Part shown: positions 43,764-52,188 of the stretch, piece after piece | Layout of the letters: each line of letters begins with the position of its first letter | How positions within the stretch are numbered: the first letter of the stretch is position 1 | Assembly: GCA_011523545.1 (NCBI GenBank) | Contig: WTGN01000003.1 | Span: forward strand, 1 to 54,299 | Origin: Chloroflexota bacterium | GTDB lineage: Bacteria; Chloroflexota; Anaerolineae; Aggregatilineales; Phototrophicaceae | Length of the DNA stretch: 54,299 bases | Direction: 5' to 3' | Made by a program: the position numbers and the translations under genes | Notes under the pieces: generated by a model | Seen by the model: the letters and a program-made list of their open reading frames with translations, nothing else | Database searches by the model: none | What the model was told of the DNA's origin: nothing

Positions 43764-44687
43764 TCATGCCTGGCTGATTAGACGGAGCCGGCAAGCCAGG
43801 CCCTCGGCTGCCAGTCGCTTGCGCAGCATGTCGTAAGCGCCCTCCCAGACATCCATCGCCAGCCACTGACGGCCCAGGCGGTCGGCGGCGACCGCGGTCG
43901 TGCCGCTGCCGCAGAAGGGATCCAGCACGATATCGCCCGGGTTGCTTGAGGCGCGGATGATGCGCTCGTAGAGGGCGAGCGGCTTCTGCGTGGGGTAGCC
44001 GGTCGCTTCCGGCTGATTGCCGCGCAAGGCGGGGATATCCCAGACATCGCGCATCGCCACCGTGCGGAAACAGCCGTTCGCGTCTTCGTCAATATCGATG
44101 TTGGAGAAGCCGTATCTGTGCGCGAGGTAAGACTTCTCCCGCTGCTGATGGAAGGTGTAGCGATCGGATTTGCTGTAGAAGAGGATGGTATCGTGTTTGC
44201 GGCTGAACCAACGCTTGCTTATGCCGCCGGTTTTGTAGTGCCAGATGATTTCATTGCGGCAGTTGTCGACGCCGAAGATGGCATCCAGCGCGAGCTTGAC
44301 CGGGGCCTGCGCCTTGCCTTCGATCTGGAGATAGAGGCTGCCATCGCGCCGCAGAATGCGATGCAACTCCAATAGACGGATCGACAGCCAACCGAGATAA
44401 GCGCTCATGCCCTCGCCATGAATGAGCCGAGTGGCTTCGATCACCGCCCAAAGCGCGCCTTGCTCGGCGCGGAGGCGGTTGATGCGCTCGACCTCGGCAT
44501 CGCGCGCCCAGGTCCAGCTGTCGCGGAAGCCGGCGCCGTTTTCGCGGCCACGGAAGTTGCGCCGCTTGTTGAAGGGCGGGTCTGTCGCGATCAGATGGAT
44601 GGAGTCATCGGCGAGCCCCCGCAAGAAGGGCAGGTTGTCGCCCTGGTAGACGTTGCGGAGTTTTATGTCGCTGCTTGCCGTAATCAT
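43764..44687 (-). CDS. Site-specific DNA methyltransferase (DPPF type, probably N6-adenine)
   Basis: 307 residues, beta-class order: catalytic D36-P-P-F39 near the N-terminus and the AdoMet motif DPFCGSGTTAVAA near residue 265. The region between (Trp/Tyr-rich, IIWHYKTGG and FYSKSDRY) resembles type III Mod and CcrM-like enzymes. No endonuclease partner is adjacent. Its ATG overlaps the stop of the BNR sialidase-like gene (ATGA, 44684-44687), which implies translational coupling to that gene. Confidence 0.9.
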   Translation of the reverse strand: MITASSDIKLRNVYQGDNLPFLRGLADDSIHLIATDPPFNKRRNFRGRENGAGFRDSWTWARDAEVERINRLRAEQGALWAVIEATRLIHGEGMSAYLGWLSIRLLELHRILRRDGSLYLQIEGKAQAPVKLALDAIFGVDNCRNEIIWHYKTGGISKRWFSRKHDTILFYSKSDRYTFHQQREKSYLAHRYGFSNIDIDEDANGCFRTVAMRDVWDIPALRGNQPEATGYPTQKPLALYERIIRASSNPGDIVLDPFCGSGTTAVAADRLGRQWLAMDVWEGAYDMLRKRLAAEGLACRLRLISQA

Positions 44688-45778
44688 GGCCGCCAGATTG
44701 CCGCTTCAATGAAGCGCTCGCCATCGCCATCCGCCCGATCATTGATGTAATATGCGGCGACAACCGCCCCGTCATCAAGGACGACCGCGCGCACATAACC
44801 CATATCCCAATTGCCGCCGCCGCTGCGCAAGACGATCTCATCACCCCAGCTCGCACCCGCATCGACACTGATACGCGCGCAGATTTTGTAATCGTCGCGA
44901 TTTCCATACATCAGCAGCAGGCGCCCATCCGCAAGTTGCTTCAGGCAGGGCGGGTTGCCGGCATGGCCCGGCCGCTGGAATTCGACCGGTCGATTCATAA
45001 AGCGCCAGGAGCGGCCGCCGTCATCGGAGGCGTAGAGGTCGATCCAGCTATAGCCGCGCGCGCCTTTGCGACAGCGCAGCGCGCTCAAGAGACGCCCGCC
45101 GTCCAATTGCAGCGACGATGGCATGGTGGCGAAATCGCCTTTTCCGCTCGGCGCCTCGCCCACCTCCGCCAGGCGCTCAAAACTCACGCCGCCATCGTCC
45201 GTGCGCGCGCAGAGCGTCTTGCCTTCTTCGCCATCGCCTTTGTTGACGCTCAGAAAGAAGAGCGATGAATGCGCGCCCTCAATCAGAGTGTCTGTGCGCG
45301 CGGCGATGCCGGCCGTCCCGAACATCGGCAGCCTGTAGGGCCCTTCCCAGCTGCGGCAGCGATCATAAGACAGGTAATAGAATGAGAAGACTCCGCGCTT
45401 CAGGCCGGTGCGCCCGACCAACAGAGCGAAATCGGGATGCTGGAATGAGAGCGGCTCCGGCGGAATCGGGGCCGTCGTCGCGCTCATGACTTCCGCCAGG
45501 CGCAAGCCCGCGTTCATGTGCTCATCAGCCGACAAGCCGCGTCCAGACGGGCGCGCCCCGTTAAAATCTTCCAGCCGCCAAGTCGCGCCTCGATCCAGGC
45601 TGCGCGCCTGCACATTCACGACCGGCTGGCTTTTGTCGATGGCATGGCCGCGCTCGACCGTCTTGAGCGCGCCGACGGTGAAGCCGACGACAATCTCGTC
45701 GCCCCAATGCCAGATGCCGTAGTTGGCCGGCCAGCCGGCGAAGCGCCCCGGCTCACGGAAGACGGTGACATGGCGCAT
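44684..45778 (-). CDS. BNR/sialidase-like exo-glycosidase family protein
   Basis: 364 residues forming a predicted six-bladed propeller. Asp boxes are seen as SLDRGATW, SYDRCRSW, ASDDGGRSW and SVDAGASW. An N-terminal F-R-E-P-G-R (FRIP-like Arg position) and later Arg residues could make the sialidase triad, but it cannot be fully assigned. No signal peptide. It is flanked by DinB (3-base gap) and methyltransferase genes (overlap), an odd setting for a glycosidase. Confidence 0.8.
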   Translation of the reverse strand: MRHVTVFREPGRFAGWPANYGIWHWGDEIVVGFTVGALKTVERGHAIDKSQPVVNVQARSLDRGATWRLEDFNGARPSGRGLSADEHMNAGLRLAEVMSATTAPIPPEPLSFQHPDFALLVGRTGLKRGVFSFYYLSYDRCRSWEGPYRLPMFGTAGIAARTDTLIEGAHSSLFFLSVNKGDGEEGKTLCARTDDGGVSFERLAEVGEAPSGKGDFATMPSSLQLDGGRLLSALRCRKGARGYSWIDLYASDDGGRSWRFMNRPVEFQRPGHAGNPPCLKQLADGRLLLMYGNRDDYKICARISVDAGASWGDEIVLRSGGGNWDMGYVRAVVLDDGAVVAAYYINDRADGDGERFIEAAIWRP

Positions 45779-45781
45779 GAA

Positions 45782-46255
45782 TCAAGACTCCAAATGGCAC
45801 ATCATCTGCCGGATTTCGCCGAGGTGGTAGGCGCTGTGCGCAATAATGCCGAGCATGGATGACAATTCTGTGATGCCCTGCCATTCATCGGCATTGTCGA
45901 GGTGGCCCTTGATACGCTCGTAAGTCGTCTTCAAGTCCCCTATTTGCGCTGCCCACTCGGCCTCGTTGACCGCGCTGACTTCATCCCAGATCTGCTCCCA
46001 GTTTACCGTGCTCAAGTCGCGCCCGAACATGCGGTCTTCCAGCACCTCCAGGTAGTAGTGACTGTGCGCGACATGGGCGGCGATGGTGGCGCAGTTTCCC
46101 ATCGGCTGGGAGGCTTGGGCGGCCGAGATCTCGGCGAGCGTCTCGAAGAGCGATGTGCCCGGGTCGAGGTAGGCGCCCTGGACGCTTTCGAAGGTCTCGG
46201 TCAGCAGGAAGCGGAAGCCGGCGGCGACTTCGCTGATGTCGATTTGTGCGGGCAT
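45782..46255 (-). CDS. DinB-family protein
   Basis: 157 residues predicted as a four-helix bundle with His residues for a metal: H61/H64/H66 in AAHVAHSHYYLE and H140, H144 in IIAHSAYHLGEIRQ. The family includes thiol-dependent transferases (for example bacillithiol or mycothiol S-transferases) and many members of unknown role. It is 3 bases from the sialidase-like gene and 12 from the large methyltransferase, forming one transcription unit. Confidence 0.88.
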   Translation of the reverse strand: MPAQIDISEVAAGFRFLLTETFESVQGAYLDPGTSLFETLAEISAAQASQPMGNCATIAAHVAHSHYYLEVLEDRMFGRDLSTVNWEQIWDEVSAVNEAEWAAQIGDLKTTYERIKGHLDNADEWQGITELSSMLGIIAHSAYHLGEIRQMMCHLES

Positions 46256-46267
46256 GGCGTTTTTCCT

Positions 46268-49228
46268 TTACTTCTTGCTGCCGCGAATCGAGGGTTCGCG
46301 GGAGAGTTTGTGGCGCAGAATGTCCAGCGGGCCGCCGTCGGCGAGGATGGCGTCCGGCAAACCGAGGACTTCGCTATAGAAGCGGCGGTCGAGGATTTTG
46401 CGGTTCTCGTCGATGTCGAGTTCGTGCAGGGGTTTGAGCGGGAGTTGGCAGGTCTCGTCGAAGATTTGGGCGGCGCGCTGGAGTTGGTCGGCGGAGAGGG
46501 CGGTGACGTCGAGGATGGGGAGTGTGGCGAGTGTTGTTTTGGTGATTACCCCGCGCCCGGGCTGCTGCCTAGACGAGTGCCACCAGAACATTAGCATGGC
46601 AAGCAGTGTATTTCCCCACAACACCAGCGCCTTTTCATGGTCTTCGGACGGTAGTTGAATAGAAATCCAGGCGCGCCCTCCGATTGTTTTTCGAGATGTG
46701 AACTGCATTGCAGTGGATTGACTGTTAAAGCGGAAATCCAGACTGGAATGGCAGTGCGAGGCGGTTGAAAAAACATTGGCAACTTCTTTATCGACGCGAC
46801 GTTGCTCTTTTTTTGAAGAAGCTTGATATGGGATCCCGTCGTGATCTGCCTCAAATACCATAGTCCTTTCGCGGTCAGCGTCATGCGCTGATAGTACAGG
46901 ATATGTTGGCACTTCATCGCCTTGCAGTGGACGTAGATTAAATGGTCTTCTTTGCCCGTCCCGTTGTGTTTTGCTGACTTGTAAGTGATACGGTCCTATA
47001 CTGCCAATTTCCGATACCTGAGCCATTGGTAGATCTAGCGTGTCCTCACTTTGCTGGGTCGGCAACCAAATCCGTTCCATGCTCGCCAGTTGGTAGGCAC
47101 ACTGCGCTATCGAAAGATCTGCAATTCGCGCGAGTTTCCAGCCTCCGCTGTTAGGCAGAATAGCGGAGATCGCTTGACCAACTATTTCATTACCAAAATA
47201 GATCGCGCTTCCTCCACTTGGTCCGTCTTCGAGTCGCCTCAATGTCTTATCTCGTATCATCTGACGAATCTGCTGGGAAACATTCAAGCTATAAATTGAA
47301 TAGCTGGGAGCTTCGTTTAGAACGACGAAAGTGGCTCTGAATTGGCGTCGACCGCTTCTCTGGCCAATCACCAAGCAGTCGCCCATTCCCGTATCGGCTG
47401 AAAATGATACCAAATTATCCCTTCCTGAAATTGAAATCAGGATAAGGCCATCATAAGCTCCTCGCAGTTGATTCCGGCACTTTTCCCAAGATGACCCAGT
47501 TAGCAAAGTTAATGGCATTACCATTGCTAACATACCATCAATTTTGAGCTTTCTGTCCGCAAGCGCCAGGAATGTAGATGCTTCGCCGGCGCTGCCATGA
47601 GCGACCGTGTTCTTGGTCAATTCTTTCGCGGCTTTTGCCATGGCTTTCTGTTCGGTGGCGGTCGCGCCAAAGGCGGCAAAGTTGGGATTAGGCGTATCTG
47701 GAATCCGGCGCTCGAAATTGTTCGGCCGCGTAAAAGGCGGATTCATAATCACCATGTCGAAAGACCCGTGCGGGGCGTAGCGCCAAATATCAACATCCGC
47801 GCCTTGAGTTGCTTCAATCGCCTTCGCCGTGATTTCCAAGCCTTGAAGCATTTCGCCTTGACGCAGCAGGTCAATCGAGCCGAGCTTGACCTCGCCATCG
47901 GCTTGCACGCCATAGGGCGCGGTAAAGATGGCGCTCTCGTCATACTGCACGTGCGGTTGAGCTCCCGCCAGCATGGATGCAGTCAAGTGCGCCGCCGCCG
48001 GCAAGATGTCACAGCCGACCAAGGCGCGCGCCATCATCTTCGGATGAATCGCTTCGGTATTGCCGCCATGGAGTTCGTGCAGTTGGCTGATGCGTTGGTA
48101 CGCCGTAGTCAAGAGAGTGCCCGTGCCACAGGCAAAATCAGCGATGCGCAAGGATGCGATGGCATTCGGATTTGACCAGTCGCCATCGCTTAGTAGTGTG
48201 TTTTCGTCGATTGCCAAACCGACCAGAAGCGCAGCCGACGCCGGAGTCGTATAAAACGCGGCTAAGAATTTCCGGTCAGATATCAGCTTTTGGAATACCG
48301 TGCCAGTGAGATCGTGCGACCGAACGACGCCGATTTCCGCTAGTATTGTCGCCGTCCGGGCGAGCCGTCCAACAAGCTCATGACTTTGGATGTTGGGGAT
48401 GGCGCGTAGAATGCGAAAAGCTATATCGAATATGGGAAAATAATCGACCTTCAGTATCCTGTTCCAGTCGTCGAGAATCGCTGGAATCTGCAAGCCTGCA
48501 CTACTATATTGTAATTCAGCCAGGTTACGCACATCGGCTAACTGACCGTGACCGCCTGCGAGATATTCGTGAAATATAAAGGCGTTGACCAATATGACCA
48601 TAGCCATGCGCCGCGTCTGCGTACTGTCTTGCTGATGCAATTCATCCGCAATTTTCTGCACGGTAGCGGGGTGATTTTTCGCTAAGTCATTTAGGAGATT
48701 TGCAGCTTGTGTGACACCCTGCTCAAAGTCGTCCGCCGCTCTTTCGACAACTATTGGCGGTATGGACGCGGATTGTACGAGCAATGACAAGTGATTTACG
48801 CCGCCGCTCACCCAACCGCTCTGCGGATAGCGCTCGAATTCCGTCGCGTCTTTGCCGGAAAAGAGGGCAAACTCAAGATCGTCTGCTGACTTTATTGCGT
48901 TCTTTAGCTTACGCCCTTGATAATCGCGAAATCTCTGTGGCAGGCGAACAGCTATTGACGAGAGTATCTTTCGACCAGACCCGATAAGGCCTTCTCCCAG
49001 CCTCGCCAGCGCTTCGGGCTCCACCGTCACCGCCGGCAGCACTTCCGTCTCGATGACGACGGGCGCGGTATAGGGTTCTGTAACCAGAATATCGGGGCGC
49101 AATCCGCTTGCCCCGGCGAGCAGCCCCGTCGTCTCGGAGCGCACAACTTCCGGCCCGCGCCAAGCCCAGCGCGTCCCGCGAAGCAGCTCCGCAATCGCGT
49201 CGTTTATCGTGTGTTCAGTCGTCGCCAT
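46268..49228 (-). CDS. Large N6-adenine DNA methyltransferase with nuclease-like N-terminus
   Basis: 986 residues. Residues 44-62 (R-P-D-I-L-V then V-V-I-E-T-E) resemble the core of PD-(D/E)xK nucleases, but the expected Lys is Glu62. A helical region follows, then the HsdM-like methylase: FYTTP (326-330), AdoMet motif DFACGTGTL (364-372) and catalytic N496-P-P-F499. The C-terminal 450 residues should hold target recognition. The layout recalls single-chain type IIG/IIL restriction-modification enzymes or PglX-like proteins. No specificity or motor subunit adjoins. AGAGG stands before ATG 49228. GC content drops sharply in the 46.65-47.6 kb part compared with both ends. Confidence 0.87.
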   Translation of the reverse strand: MATTEHTINDAIAELLRGTRWAWRGPEVVRSETTGLLAGASGLRPDILVTEPYTAPVVIETEVLPAVTVEPEALARLGEGLIGSGRKILSSIAVRLPQRFRDYQGRKLKNAIKSADDLEFALFSGKDATEFERYPQSGWVSGGVNHLSLLVQSASIPPIVVERAADDFEQGVTQAANLLNDLAKNHPATVQKIADELHQQDSTQTRRMAMVILVNAFIFHEYLAGGHGQLADVRNLAELQYSSAGLQIPAILDDWNRILKVDYFPIFDIAFRILRAIPNIQSHELVGRLARTATILAEIGVVRSHDLTGTVFQKLISDRKFLAAFYTTPASAALLVGLAIDENTLLSDGDWSNPNAIASLRIADFACGTGTLLTTAYQRISQLHELHGGNTEAIHPKMMARALVGCDILPAAAHLTASMLAGAQPHVQYDESAIFTAPYGVQADGEVKLGSIDLLRQGEMLQGLEITAKAIEATQGADVDIWRYAPHGSFDMVIMNPPFTRPNNFERRIPDTPNPNFAAFGATATEQKAMAKAAKELTKNTVAHGSAGEASTFLALADRKLKIDGMLAMVMPLTLLTGSSWEKCRNQLRGAYDGLILISISGRDNLVSFSADTGMGDCLVIGQRSGRRQFRATFVVLNEAPSYSIYSLNVSQQIRQMIRDKTLRRLEDGPSGGSAIYFGNEIVGQAISAILPNSGGWKLARIADLSIAQCAYQLASMERIWLPTQQSEDTLDLPMAQVSEIGSIGPYHLQVSKTQRDGQRRPFNLRPLQGDEVPTYPVLSAHDADRERTMVFEADHDGIPYQASSKKEQRRVDKEVANVFSTASHCHSSLDFRFNSQSTAMQFTSRKTIGGRAWISIQLPSEDHEKALVLWGNTLLAMLMFWWHSSRQQPGRGVITKTTLATLPILDVTALSADQLQRAAQIFDETCQLPLKPLHELDIDENRKILDRRFYSEVLGLPDAILADGGPLDILRHKLSREPSIRGSKK

Positions 49229-49394
49229 GCCTCTGCGCTCAAATCAAAATGAAAGCTCTCTACCTATTCTACAAAGCAGAACCACTTGCCAACAGCCACA
49301 GCCATTCCATTATAATGTTTATACCAGCGCAAGACTTCATTCACACTTGCCGGATATGCTGTAGCTGAGCCACGAATCGAAAAGGAGGCGCGAC

Positions 49395-49802
49395 ATGCAA
49401 GGCGAAAAGATCAGAAAGAGCGAGGCGGAATGGCGCCGCGAGCTCAGCCCGGAGCAGTACGCCGTCCTGCGCCAACAAGCGACCGAGCGCCCCTTCAGCG
49501 GCAAGTACGTCAATAGCAAGGTCGCCGGCATGTACGCCTGCGCCGCCTGCGGCCAGGAGCTGTTCTCCTCGGCCACCAAGTACAACTCCATGAGCGGCTG
49601 GCCCAGCTTTTGGGATGTGGTCGATGATGGCAACGTCTCGCTGCACGAGGATCGCAGCCACGGCATGCGGCGCGTCGAGGTGGTCTGCAATCGCTGCGAT
49701 TCGCACCTGGGGCATGTCTTCGATGATGGCCCGCGCGACAAGACCGGCCTGCGCTACTGCATCAACTCCTGCGCCCTCGATTTGAAGGCAGACGCCTCAT
49801 AA
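49395..49802 (+). CDS. msrB: Peptide-methionine (R)-S-oxide reductase
   Basis: Reduces the R form of methionine sulfoxide in proteins. 135 residues with zinc ligands C49, C52 (CAAC) and C98, C101 (CNRC), conserved SGWPSFW (67-73), and catalytic C122 in R-Y-C-I-N-S. C126 just downstream is a possible extra or resolving Cys. A strong AAAGGAGG precedes ATG 49395. Cytoplasmic, single-domain. Confidence 0.96.
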   Translation: MQGEKIRKSEAEWRRELSPEQYAVLRQQATERPFSGKYVNSKVAGMYACAACGQELFSSATKYNSMSGWPSFWDVVDDGNVSLHEDRSHGMRRVEVVCNRCDSHLGHVFDDGPRDKTGLRYCINSCALDLKADAS

Positions 49803-49866
49803 TCGGAATCGTAGAGCGCGTCATCTACGCGCGGCGCCGATGCGCCCGCAGCACAGCCCGATAACT

Positions 49867-49908
49867 CCCCTCTCCAACGCATTGGGGAGGGGCCGGGGGA
49901 GGGGTTGG
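49867..49908. repeat. GC-rich palindrome upstream of thioesterase
   Basis: CCCCTCTCCAA / cgca / TTGGGGAGGGG (49867-49892, 11 pairs with one G.T), followed by CCGGGGGAGGGGTTGG, which serves as the ribosome-binding site of the next gene. Upstream, GCGCG-TCATCTA-CGCGC (about 49811-49830) includes a reversed GCGCGTAGA element. Confidence 0.7.
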
Positions 49909-49909
49909 A

Positions 49910-50353
49910 TTGGAACCCAAACACGAACGCCGCGAGCGCTACAAGCACAGCCGCCCGCTCCCGACGCGCTGGCGCGACAACGATGTCTACCACCACATCA
50001 ACAACGTCATCTATTACGAGTTCTTCGACACCGTCATCAACGGCTATCTGATGGAGGCGGGCGGGCTGGACTTCAGCGCGGGCGAGCAGGTCGGCTTCGC
50101 GGTTGAAACGCATTGCCAATTCTTGAAGCCGGTGCGTTTTCCTGATGTTGTGGATGCCTGCCTGCGCGTCGGGAAGCTGGGCAACTCCAGCGTGCGCTAC
50201 GAAATCGGCATCTTCAAGCGCGGCGACGAAGAGCCGGCGGCGGTCGGCTATTTTGTGCATGTCTTCGTCGACCGGCTGAACGGGAAGCCGATGCGGATCA
50301 GCGGGCGGCTGCGGGCGGCGATGCAAGCCTTGCTCGTCTCAAGCGGTCGCTAA
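49910..50353 (+). CDS. Acyl-CoA thioesterase (4HBT hotdog family)
   Basis: 147 residues. The 4-hydroxybenzoyl-CoA thioesterase signature is readable as W-R-D-N-D-V-Y-H-H-I-N-N (21-32), with D25 as catalytic residue, followed by YYEFFDT on the long helix. It hydrolyses acyl-CoA thioesters in the cytoplasm; chain preference is unknown. The likely start is TTG 49910, with GGGGAGGGG from the palindromic repeat as its ribosome-binding site. Its stop overlaps the convergent livF stop (bases CTAA, 50350-50353). Confidence 0.9.
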   Translation: MEPKHERRERYKHSRPLPTRWRDNDVYHHINNVIYYEFFDTVINGYLMEAGGLDFSAGEQVGFAVETHCQFLKPVRFPDVVDACLRVGKLGNSSVRYEIGIFKRGDEEPAAVGYFVHVFVDRLNGKPMRISGRLRAAMQALLVSSGR

Positions 50354-51054
50354 TGCACGCCGAGGTAGCCCTTGATCATCTCCTCGTCACGCAGGCATGC
50401 TTCCGCGCTGCCCTGGAAAACCAACATCCCCTCGCGCAGGACAAAAGCATAATCGCAGTACTGCAATACTCGGCGCGCGTTTTGCTCGACCACCACCAGC
50501 GTGATGCCCTGTTGACGCAATGCCACCAGGATGTTGAAAACATCGGTGGCAATAGCGGGCGCCAGGCCCGCGCTCGGCTCATCCAGCAGCATGATATTCG
50601 GCTTGCTCAGCCAGGCGATGGCGATGGCCAGCATTTGATGCTCGCCGCCGCTGAGGGTGACGGAACGCTGTGCCCCCCGGCGGCCCAGAATGGGGAAGAT
50701 GTCCAGCAGTTCTTTCAACGCCGTTGGGCGCTCCGCCTTGGGCAAGCTGCGCAGGCCCAGTTGCAGATTCTCCCGAACGGTCAATTCGCCGAATATATTC
50801 TCGCGCTGCGGCACGTGGGCGATGCCCAGTTGGGAGATGTTTTCGGTCGGCGTGCCGATCAGCTCCCGTCCCTGTAACTGAATCGAACCGCCGAAGACCC
50901 GATTGAGCCCCATAATCGCCTTCATGAGTGTGCTCTTGCCGGACCCGTTGGGCCCCAGCACCACGCTGAACTGCTGCTCGGCGAAACTCAGGCTGAGATC
51001 TTGCAGGATTTCCAGCTTGCCGTAACCGGCTGTCAGATGGCTGATGGTGATCAC
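50350..51054 (-). CDS. livF: Branched-chain amino-acid-type ABC ATPase LivF
   Basis: 234 residues with GTG 51054, the standard LivF length. In-frame sequence upstream runs through a palindromic repeat and is unlikely to be translated. Walker A GPNGSGKST, signature LSGGEHQMLAIA, Walker B IMLLDEPSAGLAP, and the late VVEQNAR H-loop region (His replaced by Asn-Ala, as usual in LivF: VEQN). Forms the ATPase pair with LivG. Confidence 0.92.
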   Translation of the reverse strand: MITISHLTAGYGKLEILQDLSLSFAEQQFSVVLGPNGSGKSTLMKAIMGLNRVFGGSIQLQGRELIGTPTENISQLGIAHVPQRENIFGELTVRENLQLGLRSLPKAERPTALKELLDIFPILGRRGAQRSVTLSGGEHQMLAIAIAWLSKPNIMLLDEPSAGLAPAIATDVFNILVALRQQGITLVVVEQNARRVLQYCDYAFVLREGMLVFQGSAEACLRDEEMIKGYLGVH

Positions 51055-51084
51055 GTCGACGTCTCTCTCTTGTGTTCTGGCTGT

Positions 51085-51222
51085 GGGGGCGAGGTCGCGT
51101 AGACACTGACCGCCGGCGGTGACTCGCCCGTATGCGTCTGCGCGCCTGACGGGTGGGCGACCCAATGGCTCGCCCCTACAGATTGTGCTCTTTAGCCGAC
51201 GACATAAATTGTCGCCCCTACA
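51085..51222. repeat. Composite hairpin repeat between livG and livF
   Basis: Contains GGGGGCGAGGTCGCGTAGACACTG, GGGCGACCcaatggCTCGCCCCTACAG and GACGACATAAATTGTCGCCCCTACA. It has the same GCGTAGACACTG and CGCCCCTACA parts as copies near 12239, 39464 and the right end of the window. Confidence 0.7.
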
Positions 51223-51242
51223 TTTGGTAGTGGGCGCGCCGC

Positions 51243-51995
51243 TCACTCCCCAAAATAGACCTCGCGCACGGTGGCGTGGTTGGCGATCTCGGCCACCGAC
51301 CCTTCGGCCAGCAGATTGCCCAGGTGCATCACGTAAACGAAATCGGCGAAATCGAACAAAATCTCCAGCCGGTGCTCGACGATCAGGAAGGTGATGCCAT
51401 GATCCCGGCGCAAACGCGCGATCTGTTCAAAGATCTCGTAAGCCAGCTTGGGCGCGACGCCGGCCGTCGGCTCATCAAGCAGCAGCAGCTTTGGCTGCCC
51501 CATGAGCGAACGGGCGATCTCGAGCAATTTCATCTGCCCGCCCGAAAGATCGGAAGCCAGCGTGTCATAATGCTGCAGCAGCTGCACCTGCTCCAGCACA
51601 GCCAGCGCCCTCTCCGCATGCTTCGCTTCTTCATCGTGCCAGCTATGCCACAAGGGAGCGTACCAAGGGCCTTCGCCTCTCTGATTCTTGACCGGCAGCA
51701 GCATATTGTCGAGCACGGTCATCTTCAAATAAAGCGCCGGTTCCTGGTAGCCGCGGGCGATGCCTAGTTGGAACACCTCATCGGGCGGCCGGTCGCTGAT
51801 GTCGTCACCAGCGAAAAGCACTTGACCGGCGCTGCGATGGGTGGCGCCGGCGATCAGGTTGATCAGCGTGCTTTTGCCCGAGCCGTTGGGGCCTATCAAT
51901 CCGACGATGGCCCCTTCCGGCACCGTCAGCGAGACATCGTCCACCGCGCGCAGCCCGCCGAAATCCTTGCGCAAATTCTTTAGTTCGAGGAGCAC
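51243..51995 (-). CDS. livG: Branched-chain amino-acid-type ABC ATPase LivG
   Basis: 250 residues. Walker A GPNGSGKST, signature LSGGQMKLLEIARSL, Walker B LLLLDEPTAGVAP and H-loop IVEHRLE. GTG 51995 is preceded by a run of G from the adjoining repeat. The C-terminal extension (about 235-250) that contacts the permease is present. Confidence 0.93.
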   Translation of the reverse strand: MLLELKNLRKDFGGLRAVDDVSLTVPEGAIVGLIGPNGSGKSTLINLIAGATHRSAGQVLFAGDDISDRPPDEVFQLGIARGYQEPALYLKMTVLDNMLLPVKNQRGEGPWYAPLWHSWHDEEAKHAERALAVLEQVQLLQHYDTLASDLSGGQMKLLEIARSLMGQPKLLLLDEPTAGVAPKLAYEIFEQIARLRRDHGITFLIVEHRLEILFDFADFVYVMHLGNLLAEGSVAEIANHATVREVYFGE

Positions 51996-52012
51996 TGCGA
52001 CCCCCCTCTAAA

Positions 52013-52038
52013 TCTCCCCCTATTGCAATAGGGGGAGA
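52013..52038. repeat. Perfect 26-bp palindrome between livM and livG
   Basis: TCTCCCCCTATTG and its exact complement CAATAGGGGGAGA meet without a spacer. The gap to livM (to 52188) also holds GGGGTTGGGGGGAGGGG and a CGGCTCGCCCCTACA tail (about 52152-52166), pieces of both repeat families. Confidence 0.8.
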
Positions 52039-52188
52039 CATTGCAGTCCTTGCGGAATACACGCAAGAAGGGCTGCTCCCCCTCCCTGATGCTTCGGATG
52101 CTCGCCATAGAGATGGCGAGAGGGGGTTGGGGGGAGGGGTTGGCCACAGAACGGCTCGCCCCTACATAGCTCGACTGGGGCGCGGGGG

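Noticed and set aside
51055..51246. N-terminal extension of LivF by about 64 residues.
   Set aside because: The extra sequence is Arg/Gly/Pro-rich and runs through a palindromic repeat; GTG 51054 gives the family length.
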